A DNA stretch of 64,000 nt from Lewinellaceae bacterium (GTDB lineage Bacteria > Bacteroidota > Bacteroidia > Chitinophagales > Saprospiraceae): the NCBI GenBank assembly GCA_016708875.1, contig JADJFA010000002.1, positions 248,001 through 312,000 on the forward strand. Reading direction: 5' to 3'. The number at the start of each line of letters is the position of its first letter. Within the stretch, counting starts at the first letter, position 1. The translations under genes and the position numbers were made by a program. Under the pieces are notes generated by a model that did not search any database, was not told the DNA's origin, and saw only the letters and a program-made list of their open reading frames with translations. This document shows, piece by piece, positions 1-8,358 of this stretch.

Positions 1-699
1 TTTGGCAAAACGTGGGCCTTTAAGCACCGCAAGTGTATTGCAGCCACAGGCAGCATCTCCTTGAAAGTCTTCGAGGTCTTTAATTTGCTCCCGCAACAAG
101 TTGGACAAGAAAGCAAAAAGGGCGTAAAGCCAAACCAGCGAAACACCTTGCTGGATCGTATCCGGCTGCACAAAAGAAGTAAGCCAAATGGCTCGTTGTT
201 CCGGCAAAAGCATCACCACAGGAACCAGTGCACACAGCCCTGATACCAGCAGATTGCCTAATAATGCTGTACATTTAAAGACCCATGCGTAAAGAAAAAG
301 CAGGAACGATATGCCAGGAAACACCCACATCGGCCAATGATCATGCGGACGAAGTTCCTGGTCAATAAGGAATGCAAGCCAGTGCGCCCCTCCAACAACC
401 AAAGCGTAGAATATTAGAGCAAATGACGGGGTCAATACCCGGCCCCAGACAGCCCGGCTGGGCCTATTCATCGCGTCAATATGGCGGTCATAAAAGTCGT
501 TGAGTATATAACCAGCCAGTGTAGTAAGCACCGTTGCAGCCGCAATGAGATTGAAAGTGCGTTCGGTAAGCAAAGGAATTCCGCCTGCTTTTAACAACGC
601 AGGGCGCAGGGCAAACCAATACGGCACATATTGCGTAAGAAACACAATGAGCAGATTGGGAAGCCTGAGCATCCGAATGAACGCGAGGGGATAATTCAC
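1..699 (-). CDS. UbiA-family prenyltransferase (3' part cut by window edge)
   Basis: Integral membrane prenyltransferase of the UbiA superfamily, which moves a polyprenyl group from its diphosphate onto an acceptor; the Bacteroidota relatives are often named geranylgeranylglycerol-phosphate geranylgeranyltransferase, and the true acceptor is unknown here. The reverse strand reads open to the window edge. The first Asp-rich motif is NDFYDRHID at about residue 67, and the second is REQIKDLEDFQGD near the visible end; both bind Mg-diphosphate in this family. Several hydrophobic helices lie between. The start is uncertain: GTG at 699 gives a short tail before the first helix (FIRMLRLPNLL); GTG at 717 and ATG at 672 are alternatives. 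The C-terminal third is outside the window. Confidence 0.85.
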   Translation of the reverse strand, partial: MNYPLAFIRMLRLPNLLIVFLTQYVPYWFALRPALLKAGGIPLLTERTFNLIAAATVLTTLAGYILNDFYDRHIDAMNRPSRAVWGRVLTPSFALIFYALVVGGAHWLAFLIDQELRPHDHWPMWVFPGISFLLFLYAWVFKCTALLGNLLVSGLCALVPVVMLLPEQRAIWLTSFVQPDTIQQGVSLVWLYALFAFLSNLLREQIKDLEDFQGDAACGCNTLAVLKGPRFAK

Positions 700-740
700 G
701 CTGCGAATGTAGAACACCCACAGAACCCCGGCGAATTTGC

Positions 741-1205
741 TTATTGAATTTTTTTGAAAGAGCGTTCGATCCTCGATCCACTTAATGAGCGGTAACGAAG
801 TCTCGACGTGTCGCAATCTATCACAAAATTGCACTGAGCCCCATATTTCCCATTTTCAACCGTCATTTCAGTAAAGCACCAACCATCAGAGGTGTCCTCC
901 CCATCAGGTCTGCAAACAGGGCTTTCACAAGCGCCGTCTATATCAATCATACTTTGGTAGGAAAGCTTGCCATTTTTCAAATGGCGCATCTGAGTGTCGG
1001 CGATTTCAAGGGTATAATTGGTATCCTCTTCGTTCTGCCAACGGCCTTGCAGGGTGTGGAGAAGGTCGTTTGGGTCAGGTATAGAGGATTTGGTAGAGTC
1101 CTCGTTGCTTACGGGAATATCTGGCTTTGGCGGCGTGGGGGTATTTTTGCAGGAAGCGAGGGATATAAGGCTCAAAAGAACCACTGGGAGAATGTGTTTG
1201 TTCAT
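741..1205 (-). CDS. hypothetical lipoprotein
   Basis: Predicted 154-residue lipoprotein. The N-terminus is a lipoprotein signal peptide with lipobox LASC (Cys at about residue 19), followed by a Pro/Thr-rich linker. The mature part contains LQGRWQNEEDTNYTLEI, a pattern seen in small lipocalin-like barrels, and six Cys after the linker (C-ESPVC, WC, QC, DC), suggesting disulphides. I do not recognise the family. It ends about 40 bases before the most likely start of the prenyltransferase gene on the same strand and may share its transcript. Confidence 0.7.
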   Translation of the reverse strand: MNKHILPVVLLSLISLASCKNTPTPPKPDIPVSNEDSTKSSIPDPNDLLHTLQGRWQNEEDTNYTLEIADTQMRHLKNGKLSYQSMIDIDGACESPVCRPDGEDTSDGWCFTEMTVENGKYGAQCNFVIDCDTSRLRYRSLSGSRIERSFKKIQ

Positions 1206-1360
1206 GTTAGCAGTATTAGCCCCCTATTCGGGAACAAAAAGTGATTTGTGTTACGAATTCCGTTCGGGCAAAGAAAGGAAGGTTTTCCAACAATACCCGT
1301 ACAACTCCTCTTAAACCATTTGCAAATGCCGACCAAATTATTGACAATCAATCTTTTACC

Positions 1361-1885
1361 TCATTTGCACGTTTCACAACGATGGACTGTCAAACCATGA
1401 TTGCCTCCGGGAGGAAGATCAAGCGCTATTTGTAAGCCACTGGGAAATTCTTGTAAGTACACATCAATATCAATCCCCGCTTTATTGTCGTAACGAAAGG
1501 AGAGTCCATCTGGGGAAAGTTGGAAATTGGCCTTGTTGGAAAGGCAGCCAGGGAGATTGTCGCTCGTGTAAAGCTCCACTTGATTGCCTACCTGGTTCAA
1601 AATAAACACAGCAGATAATTGACCGTAAAACACAACCACTCTGGTCGGAATATCACTGACCGCAAACAAACGGCGGTTGTAATTTTTAGGATCAGCACTT
1701 ATGAGTGCCGCCGCTCGGAATGGGATGTTACACCAGTTCGTGGGATCGCGCGCATCTATGGTATACGTTTCTGTACTGTATTTGAAAGACGCATAGTTTT
1801 CATTTTTCGGGGCGTTGGCAGCCTCTTTTGGGGGCTGAGTGCAGGCAAAAAAAGTAGGGAAAAGTGCGAGTAGTAAGTATTTCAT
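1361..1885 (-). CDS. hypothetical lipoprotein
   Basis: Predicted 174-residue lipoprotein: MKYLLLALFPTFFAC ends in a lipobox Cys at residue 15, followed by a short polar linker and a mainly beta-type domain. No family recognised. A TACCTTTG promoter box lies only 5 bases upstream of the ATG, so the mRNA would be nearly leaderless. The gene lies between another lipoprotein gene and the BtuG-like gene, all on the minus strand; a 50-bp palindromic region separates it from the BtuG-like gene, so co-transcription is doubtful. Confidence 0.7.
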   Translation of the reverse strand: MKYLLLALFPTFFACTQPPKEAANAPKNENYASFKYSTETYTIDARDPTNWCNIPFRAAALISADPKNYNRRLFAVSDIPTRVVVFYGQLSAVFILNQVGNQVELYTSDNLPGCLSNKANFQLSPDGLSFRYDNKAGIDIDVYLQEFPSGLQIALDLPPGGNHGLTVHRCETCK

Positions 1886-1890
1886 GTGCC

Positions 1891-1898
1891 AAAGGTAT
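1891..1898 (-). promoter_or_regulatory. Bacteroidota -7 box TACCTTTG
   Basis: Read on the minus strand this is TACCTTTG, matching the TAnnTTTG consensus of the Bacteroidota housekeeping sigma factor. It sits 5 bases before the ATG of the 174-residue lipoprotein and supports that start. Confidence 0.5.
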
Positions 1899-1900
1899 TG

Positions 1901-1970
1901 AGATATTGAGAAATTGAGACCTCGGAGGTTTCGAAAACCTCTGAGGTCTCAATATCCCAATTTCTCAATT
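1901..1970. repeat. palindromic repeat, GAGACCTC family
   Basis: Imperfect palindrome. The core at 1916-1950 reads GAGACCTCGGAGGTTT, then CG, then AAAACCTCTGAGGTCTC; AT-rich flanks (TTGAGAAATTGAG and CAATTTCTCAA) extend the pairing. The same core family recurs upstream of clpB at 15277-15312. It fills the gap between the BtuG-like gene and the next lipoprotein gene. Confidence 0.8.
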
Positions 1971-1977
1971 TTATGGC

Positions 1978-3025
1978 TCATTTCAAGATAACTACCTCAC
2001 CTGGAGCAACGCCTGTTCGGAATGAGCCAATTTTTGTTCCATCCGTCCTGTAAACATGCACTTCCCCAGGACTTGAGAAATCCTTCGCATCTGCACAGTA
2101 GAGCAGGTTTTGATCTGCGTCATAACCGAGTCCATAGGCATTTTGTGAAAAAATAATGGTCAAAATTGGCCAGGAGGCACTATTCGCAACTTTATAGACA
2201 TTGCCGGCACCGATGAAGTACATCTCACCTGAATAGTCGTCGAGAACGAGGTCGTCAGAATAAACAGGCGCCTCAAGTCCTTGCCCTGTGCTGGAAAGAT
2301 TGTCTAGCCAGCCCTTTTGTACCAAATCCAAGTAATGGCCTTTGCATAGATAATAAAGTTTTGCGGACGACTGATAGTTGTTCCAAACGAGCGAACTTGG
2401 ATTTGTCCCTGCCGGAAGGGCTAGGATTTGGGGCGCATCGTTTGAGAGCAAGATTTCTGTTAACGTGGAGTCTTTGCCGTAGCCACCAGAATTGGCAATG
2501 TAAACTCGATCATTCACCCGAACCATTTTCTCAGGGCCCTGGCCGGTGGGATGGTTTCTCGATTTGATTGGTGTTCAAATTCACTTTTACCACGCTCCCA
2601 GTAAGGCCATCCGATCCCCATTGGCTAATGTAGGCGGTGTTGTTGTCGAGTGGCAAAAAGAAACGCGGCAGCGCTAACCCGCCTATTGTGTCGAGGTATT
2701 GGAAGGTTTTGGCATCCACCACCACGACCCTATTCGCGCCATTGACCACGATGTAAGCCTTACCGTTGAAGAAAGTCAAGGACTGCACGAATTGCCCAAG
2801 CACCGCACCGTTATTGGCCTTTTCAAAAAGGGAATCCTGGGTTTCGCCGGTGTCCGGGTTGTGCCAGCTGATGGTTCCTGTGCCGCCAAAGGGGCCTTCA
2901 TTGACAACGAATATGCCTTTAGGATAATCAGGTTGCGGATTATCGCAGCAAAGTTCTTTTTCACCACAAGCGGAGAACAACGACGCGGCGACAATCAAAG
3001 AGAGGGAAAATAGTTTGACTTTCAT
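1978..3025 (-). CDS. BtuG-like surface lipoprotein, DUF5074/YncE-type beta-propeller (frameshifted)
   Basis: Surface lipoprotein predicted to bind cobalamin. The start at 3025 (MKVKLFSLSLIVAASLF, lipobox FSAC) is chosen because the longer open frame runs through an intergenic repeat. The body shows propeller blades: FVVNEGPFGGTGTISWHNPD, AYIVVNGANRVVVVDAKTF, YISQWGSDG and YIANSGGYG. This resembles the DUF5074 group that includes BtuG, the B12-capturing partner of BtuB in Bacteroides. A cobalamin riboswitch on the same strand starts about 390 bases upstream and points into this gene, which strongly supports a B12 role. A frameshift near 2545 splits it: frame one ends NTNQIEKPSHRPGP*, and frame two continues at QGPEKMVRVNDRVY. 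No btuB is visible nearby. Function is inference from family plus riboswitch. Confidence 0.65.
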
Positions 3026-3077
3026 TTTTTGAATTAAAACGTTGATAATGAAAGGCAAACGGATAGGAAAGGGTTGG

Positions 3078-3166
3078 CGATTTACGATTTTGGATTTGCG
3101 ATTTACGATTCCATTTACAGCAAAAGGATCTTTCAATCCTTTTCCGAAATCCAAAATCGTAAATCG
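3078..3166. repeat. inverted repeat CGATTTACGATTTTGGATTT
   Basis: The 20-base sequence at 3078-3097 recurs as its exact reverse complement at 3147-3166, and further copies of the unit CGATTTACGATT extend both arms to about 3180. It lies in the leader between the cobalamin riboswitch and the BtuG-like start, so the mRNA could form a long hairpin there. The longest open frame runs through it, which argues against that upstream start. Confidence 0.75.
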
Positions 3167-3229
3167 TAAATCGTAAATTACAAGACCCAAGGACTTTCTA
3201 CCCGAAGCCCAATTGAATTCGCAGATTTT

Positions 3230-3414
3230 GGCAGGTCTTCTGACTTGTTTCAGCGGATAAACACCTTCCCGGTTTCCCAGTGGCGCAATTGTTTATCGCC
3301 TTGGTTTGCAAATGGCAAACCTGAAACTTACAGCAGCGGGGACTGTCCCGGATTTTCACCGGATTCCCTTGGGGGAGGGGGGAATCCTTAATCCCGACGC
3401 TCGGCCGGGAAACC
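3230..3414 (-). promoter_or_regulatory. cobalamin (B12) riboswitch
   Basis: The minus strand carries the conserved cobalamin riboswitch elements in order: GGAATCCGGTGAAAATCCGG, then GACAGTCCCCGCTGCTGTAA, then GCCACTGGGAAACCGGGAAGG, and finally AAGTCAGAAGACCTGCC at the 3' end. In known members, adenosylcobalamin or a related cobalamin represses the downstream gene. The only gene it can control is the BtuG-like lipoprotein ending at 1978. The upstream LysE gene ends at 3460, leaving room for a promoter between 3415 and 3460. Confidence 0.93.
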
Positions 3415-3459
3415 AAAAACCAATGGCGAAGGTAAAAAATGGCTTGGTTATTAATCAGA

Positions 3460-4071
3460 TCAGGGCATTAAACCCCACAAAACCTTTATTCCCAACCCCA
3501 AAAAGATCAGGCCAATGACCCGATTAGCGTGCTTTGCAACCACAGCAGAACGCAGCAAAACAAATTGCCCCAACCATGCATACAGCGAGAGCGCAAAAAC
3601 CGTCCCGATAGAGACCCCAGCGGCGAAAACCATGGTCGGGAAAAGCCCTTCCTCCCACCATCCTTCTATACGCAACCACCCGCAATACACGAACCAGTAT
3701 GGCATAGCCAAAAGGTTGAAAACGCTTATTATCAATCCTTTAGCAAAATGTCGGGCCAATGAAGCAGGAATATCTTGGTTTGACGATTTTGGTGGTTTTG
3801 CAAAAAAAACAAGGTGAAGACCAATTAAAACGAACACAGGAACCGCCGCCAACTGGAAACCACGTTCGGCCGCAGGGTGCCCCAAAAACCAATCAGCAAA
3901 CAACACAGCGGCCCATGCCTGGAAAAATTCGGCGAAGGCAGCACCTGTCGCCACGGCCATTGCTGCCGCCAAGCCTCGAAAAATGGAGGTTTGTGAGACC
4001 GTGAGGCTAATTAAACCAGGTGGTAAGGATCCGATAAGGCTAAGCACAAAACCTGCGACAAAGTTGAGCAT
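3460..4071 (-). CDS. LysE-family transporter
   Basis: Predicted 203-residue inner-membrane exporter of the LysE/RhtB family, which exports amino acids or related small molecules; the substrate cannot be told from sequence. About six hydrophobic helices are visible, starting with VAGFVLSLIGSLPPGLISLTV, where the early Pro-Pro-Gly matches the family's GPG-type first-helix motif. Length is typical (about 200). It is divergent from the T9SS cargo gene at 4170, with about 100 bases between starts, and sits upstream of the cobalamin riboswitch. Several helices show the family's Ala/Gly-rich small residues (AAAMAVATGAAFAEFF). Confidence 0.8.
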   Translation of the reverse strand: MLNFVAGFVLSLIGSLPPGLISLTVSQTSIFRGLAAAMAVATGAAFAEFFQAWAAVLFADWFLGHPAAERGFQLAAVPVFVLIGLHLVFFAKPPKSSNQDIPASLARHFAKGLIISVFNLLAMPYWFVYCGWLRIEGWWEEGLFPTMVFAAGVSIGTVFALSLYAWLGQFVLLRSAVVAKHANRVIGLIFLGLGIKVLWGLMP

Positions 4072-4169
4072 CTATACTTTTTTGTCTTTGAAAAGTACGG
4101 AAGGCTACTACCAACCACAAACTTTTCCCACTTTTGCAAAGATTTTTGAACAGACAAATATCAATTCAA

Positions 4170-6212
4170 ATGACACGAAAGAATACTTTCTTCGCCTTCC
4201 TGTTTTTCACCTTGCTCTCCCCTACCCTCTGGGCGCAGACAAATGACGAGTGTAGCGGGGCTACGGTCATTTCTGACCCTTCTGATTTTTGCACCACTGC
4301 GCCAGGTGATGACAACACTTCTGCATCCACCAGCCCACAAGCCTTTCCAAGTTGCTGGCCAAATTTTGGGGCTGATCTATGGTACTCCTTCACTGCAGTA
4401 GCAGAAGATTTGGTCGTTATCGTAAAGGGCTTTACCCCTTCCAATCCGTCTGGAACCATGCAAGGACCATTAATTTCAGTTTACAGCGGTGATTGCAACA
4501 ATCTGGTAGAAGTGGGTTGTGCCATCGGTTTGGTCAACAATGTCTTCGTTAATAATTTGCCGTTGCAGGTGTCTGGTCTTGTAGTTGGCCAGCAATATTT
4601 TATTCGAATTGACGGAGTCGTACCGGGTCTTTTTGAACTCTGTATCCAAAACAATGAAAATGCCAACGTGGTATCGGGCGATTGCCCAACTTCAACCGTT
4701 GTTTCATGCACAACTCCCATTGAAGTAGACCAGGTATTTGGACCAGGTGTAGACCCCTCTGAATTATCCGACGCTCCTTGTCTGACTGGGTTTCCTGGCG
4801 AATCAAGTGCCGCCTGGTATGTGTTCACCGCTGCCAACAATGCAAAACTTACCTTTACTATTACGCCAAACGACCCCAATGACGATATTGACTTTGTACT
4901 ATATCGCCTCCCGAATGGACCTAGTGATTGCACCGATAAAGTTTCGGAACGCTGCATGGTAGCAGGGGATTTTGGGGCCGGAAGCCCTTGCATGGGTCCA
5001 ACGGGATTGAATTTAACTGCGACGGATATCAATCAACCGCCGGGCTGCGCGCCAGGAATGGATAATTTTCTGCGCTTCCTTACCCTCGTGCCAGGCAGGA
5101 CGTATGCACTTTGTATCAATAATTTCACTACCGTTGGCAACGGCTTCACCCTTGAATGGGGCCAAGATATACAATTCGAAAATGGGGATGTAAAGGCCAT
5201 CTTCTCTACTGATGAGCCCGACAAAAAACTATGTCTGGGGGAAGAATTGGTTGTTACATATTCGTCTTATTCAATAGGAGGTATGCTCACCGAATGGCAC
5301 TGGGACTTTGGAGGTGGTTCAGTCCCCGACACCATTGGCAATCAAGGCCCACACACAGTGCAATATCAAACTGTTGGTCCAAAGCAAATCATCCTTACAG
5401 TAAAAAATGATGTCGGTTGCATAAGTAGGGACACAGCCCTTGTTTTGGTGGAAATTTGCTGCGCCATTGAGTCAGAGGTAAGCGTCGTCCCTGGATGTCC
5501 TGTCGGCCCACCCTCGGACGCCGTCGCTACCGTAGATGTGCAAAATTCACTCGATCCGCTTACCATTACTTGGAGCAACGGACAAACGGGCTCTAGCGAA
5601 ACGACTGATATTGATACTTCAGGCACCTATTATGTCCTGATAGAAGATGCTAACGGCTGCAAAGACAGCACGAGTTTCATCGTAACCACGCCACTGAATG
5701 TAAGCGCGGTATTCCCGCCTGATACCACCATATTAGAAGGGGAAAGCATCACGCTTACTGTGACCGGGGTGACCACAGATTCGCTCTCGGTATCCTGGGA
5801 TGATCTTGGCAATAATGAACCACCGCTAACAGGCCCGACCCAAGCATTGAATCCGACTGAAACAACCACATATCTGGTGACCGTAATCAATAGTGGTTGC
5901 GAATTCAGTGACTCGGTAACCATTGTTGTTGACAAATTGAAATACGATAGACCAAACGCCTTCACCCCTAATGGAGACGGTGCCAATGATACATTTGGCC
6001 CGGTGCTCGTAGGGCATACCCTCGTCCAATTAGAAGTGTGGTCACGATGGGGAGAAAAGATTTTTGACTCCATCAGCGATGGCAGCAAAACCTGGGATGG
6101 CAAGATCAATGGTGAGGTTGCACCCTCTGATGTGTATGTTTATAGAATGCGGATTCGCCTTTTGAGCGGAGAAGAAAAGATAGAGAAGGGCGATGTCACA
6201 CTCTTGCGTTGA
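4170..6212 (+). CDS. secreted protein with PKD domain and type B (gliding-type) T9SS sorting domain
   Basis: Secreted or cell-surface protein of about 680 residues. The start at 4170 gives a clean signal peptide (MTRKNTFFAFLFFTLLSPTLWAQ); the longer frame adds 12 residues that spoil it. The N-terminal half holds two Cys-rich beta domains of the kind DECSGA...WYSFTA and TSTVVSCTTPIEV...AWYVFTA. A PKD-like domain (EWHWDFGGGSVPDTIGN) follows at about residue 375, then Ig-like repeats. The last 85 residues are the gliding motility-associated C-terminal domain (FTPNGDGANDTF ... VWSRWGEKIFDS ... WDG), the signal for export by T9SS and surface attachment. Likely an adhesin-type surface protein. A bidirectional terminator follows the stop. 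Confidence 0.9.
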   Translation: MTRKNTFFAFLFFTLLSPTLWAQTNDECSGATVISDPSDFCTTAPGDDNTSASTSPQAFPSCWPNFGADLWYSFTAVAEDLVVIVKGFTPSNPSGTMQGPLISVYSGDCNNLVEVGCAIGLVNNVFVNNLPLQVSGLVVGQQYFIRIDGVVPGLFELCIQNNENANVVSGDCPTSTVVSCTTPIEVDQVFGPGVDPSELSDAPCLTGFPGESSAAWYVFTAANNAKLTFTITPNDPNDDIDFVLYRLPNGPSDCTDKVSERCMVAGDFGAGSPCMGPTGLNLTATDINQPPGCAPGMDNFLRFLTLVPGRTYALCINNFTTVGNGFTLEWGQDIQFENGDVKAIFSTDEPDKKLCLGEELVVTYSSYSIGGMLTEWHWDFGGGSVPDTIGNQGPHTVQYQTVGPKQIILTVKNDVGCISRDTALVLVEICCAIESEVSVVPGCPVGPPSDAVATVDVQNSLDPLTITWSNGQTGSSETTDIDTSGTYYVLIEDANGCKDSTSFIVTTPLNVSAVFPPDTTILEGESITLTVTGVTTDSLSVSWDDLGNNEPPLTGPTQALNPTETTTYLVTVINSGCEFSDSVTIVVDKLKYDRPNAFTPNGDGANDTFGPVLVGHTLVQLEVWSRWGEKIFDSISDGSKTWDGKINGEVAPSDVYVYRMRIRLLSGEEKIEKGDVTLLR

Positions 6213-6235
6213 TTTGAAGCCTGCATAGTTGCTAT

Positions 6236-6277
6236 AAAAATCCGTCCACGATCTTAAGCCGTGGACGGATTTTTACT
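6236..6277. terminator. bidirectional intrinsic terminator
   Basis: Perfect stem TCCGTCCACG / CGTGGACGGA (6241-6250 and 6260-6269) with an A-run before and a T-run after. It lies between two convergent genes and can serve both. Confidence 0.9.
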
Positions 6278-6306
6278 TTTGGGGCTCGTGCAAAACAATT
6301 TCGGAA

Positions 6307-7785
6307 TCATTTCCGCCACTTTGCCCTCAATATTCCACTCAGCCCATTCAAATCCTCTGAAACTCGAAATCGTAATACCAATACTGCAAATATGATCGCA
6401 AAAAATCCTGAACGGAGCAACAAGTCGAGCAAATCGTAGCCGGATATTGGAATTAGGTAGGCAAAAAAATACGCCACAAAGGCGAGGCCAATCGCTTTCA
6501 CAGTATCACGGGTGAATGGAAAAAGTCGGAACTTAAGCCAAACCAGCCAAAGGCTAATGGCATTGTAGCCTGTAATACTTAACAGCGTTGCCAAAGCCGC
6601 CCCAGTAATCCCTAAAATCGGGATGAGCCAGATACTGAGCAAAATATTCGCTGTAGCCAGCACCCCTAGGGAAACAAGTGTATATCGGTAATACTGAGAA
6701 TAATATACCATGTAATTATTCAATCCAGTGCCCATTTCCACCACTCTGGAGAGGCCAATAAACAGTAGCACCCATTTTCCAGCCACCAATTCACCGCCAT
6801 TAGGCAACAACCCAAAAAGGCTGTCAATCGAAATCCAAATGGCTCCAAACAACAGCAGCCCTGCCACCAAAAGGTTTATGGAAACGCTTTTATAGAGTTT
6901 CTCCAATTCTACAAAGTTGTTGTCTGCCAAATACTTCGACACCGAAGAAGCACTGGCTGCATATAGGCTTTTGGTGGGTATTTCAATGACTGTCGCCAAA
7001 TAGGCGGCAATGGCATACACCCCTGCAGCTTTCACTGCGCTGAGAGAACCTACCATGAACACGTCCGATTTAGCCGCTACCAACAGGGCAAAACCGCCAA
7101 AGGCCCCAAAGCCGATAAATTGGAGCATTTCCCGGCGAAGGGCGGGTGTGAAAAATGCCCAGTTGGGTCGCCAGTACCATTCGCCTATATGACGAAGGTA
7201 TAACACCAGCCCGGTCGTCACCAGAGCAGCATGGATTAGTAGCCCGATCATTGCCGTTTCCAGTGGAAGCCATCCTTTCCAAACGGCAATAAGCAACAAG
7301 GGCAAAGCAAGTTTTTGAGAAAAATCAAGCAGAATGGAAGGGACTACAATGCGCTTAAAATTGGAGGAATAAACAGCCAATACACTGCTTGTGATATAGC
7401 AAAAAGCAAGTGGGAGCGCCATCCACAAGTAATCACGCAACAAGGGTGATTTTGATTCCAATGCCGCCGAAAACGGTTCCCAAAATGCCCAGGCAAGCAG
7501 TCCGGCAAGTGTAAAACCGGTTGCACACAAGCCTAGAAGCAAGGGCAAAAAGCCATTGTGGCCATTGGCTTTGTTTTGAAATAGCGGGAAAAATCGAATT
7601 GCTACTGTGTTTGCTCCCAACGCCAGGATCGGCAGACCAACCAGACTTACTGAAAGCAGCACTTGAGCCAAACCATACGCCTCCAAAACATGGGGATACA
7701 CAAAAAACGTGCTGATCGCACCCACGCCCAGTCCAACCAAATTAACGGCGGAGTGCTTTAAACTTTGCCTGCGGATAACACCCAT
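6307..7785 (-). CDS. polysaccharide flippase-like membrane protein (Wzx/MATE superfamily)
   Basis: Predicted 492-residue integral membrane protein with about 12-14 hydrophobic helices and no soluble domain, typical of the polysaccharide biosynthesis (RfbX/Wzx) branch of the MOP exporter superfamily. These flip undecaprenyl-linked oligosaccharides across the inner membrane. The N-terminal helix follows a basic stretch (MGVIRRQSLKHSAVNLVGLG), as in the family. No glycosyltransferase cluster surrounds it, so it is probably a stand-alone copy; the substrate is unknown. Its upstream region holds one of the GATTCGATT inverted repeats, ending 6 bases before the ATG. Confidence 0.8.
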   Translation of the reverse strand: MGVIRRQSLKHSAVNLVGLGVGAISTFFVYPHVLEAYGLAQVLLSVSLVGLPILALGANTVAIRFFPLFQNKANGHNGFLPLLLGLCATGFTLAGLLAWAFWEPFSAALESKSPLLRDYLWMALPLAFCYITSSVLAVYSSNFKRIVVPSILLDFSQKLALPLLLIAVWKGWLPLETAMIGLLIHAALVTTGLVLYLRHIGEWYWRPNWAFFTPALRREMLQFIGFGAFGGFALLVAAKSDVFMVGSLSAVKAAGVYAIAAYLATVIEIPTKSLYAASASSVSKYLADNNFVELEKLYKSVSINLLVAGLLLFGAIWISIDSLFGLLPNGGELVAGKWVLLFIGLSRVVEMGTGLNNYMVYYSQYYRYTLVSLGVLATANILLSIWLIPILGITGAALATLLSITGYNAISLWLVWLKFRLFPFTRDTVKAIGLAFVAYFFAYLIPISGYDLLDLLLRSGFFAIIFAVLVLRFRVSEDLNGLSGILRAKWRK

Positions 7786-7790
7786 GGGAT

Positions 7791-7908
7791 TGGTTCAATT
7801 GGTTCGATTGATTCGATTATTTGATTATTTGATTGATTCGATTAGGTGGCGGAGCGAAATGTATAGCCAATCGAATCAATCGCCCAATCGAATAATTGAA
7901 CCAATTGT
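7791..7908. repeat. GATTGATTCGATT-type inverted repeat, copy 1
   Basis: Left arm (7791-7850) reads TGGTTCAATTGGTTCGATTG and continues with GATTCGATT units; right arm (7867-7908) reads CCAATCGAATCAATCGCCCA and continues to CAATTG. About 20 bases of unique loop separate the arms. It fills the gap between the start of the flippase gene and the end of ccmE. Confidence 0.85.
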
Positions 7909-8304
7909 CTAGCCTTGTTTCTCTCGAACGTAAATTTCCTGATCCTTATACTTGGATGGGCATTTGAGCAGCATATCTGAAGCGGCAAATGTTTCGCCCT
8001 TCATTTGGCCAGTGAGCACGATAGATTCAGAGCGCTCAAAGTCTTGTGGCTTAGCGGCAAGGAGTTCCACACGGCGTATTTCTCCAGCCTCATCCTTAAG
8101 ATAGAAAGCCATAAAATTGGGATCGATGGCAGGGTCATATTCTACGGGGCGGTCTTTCACAAGTTGGCCTACAAGTTTCACCTTATCGTCGCTTACGCTG
8201 GCTTGGGCAAAATTGGCGTATGTCGTCACGTCTTTGCTAGCTGAAATCAGGATGCCAATGGCAACGGCAACGACAACAATGGCAAGGAGATGTGATTTTT
8301 TCAT
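7909..8304 (-). CDS. ccmE: cytochrome c maturation heme chaperone CcmE, Cys-type
   Basis: Periplasmic heme chaperone that carries heme covalently from the CcmABCD complex to the cytochrome c ligation machinery. The 131-residue protein has one N-terminal membrane anchor (LLAIVVVAVAIGILISA) and a small OB-type beta domain, with the family patterns VKLVGQLV, FYLKDEAGE and LTGQMKGETFAASDMLLKC. In the classical E. coli protein the heme-binding residue is His in an HxxxY motif; here the same position is Cys115 in CPSKY. This matches the CxxxY variant known from some sulfate reducers and archaea, where Cys binds heme. No other ccm gene is in the window. Confidence 0.85.
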   Translation of the reverse strand: MKKSHLLAIVVVAVAIGILISASKDVTTYANFAQASVSDDKVKLVGQLVKDRPVEYDPAIDPNFMAFYLKDEAGEIRRVELLAAKPQDFERSESIVLTGQMKGETFAASDMLLKCPSKYKDQEIYVREKQG

Positions 8305-8358
8305 GTTCTTAAATGTGTTTAAAATTAAACAAGGCTGACTCAGATTCGTTCAAACCAT

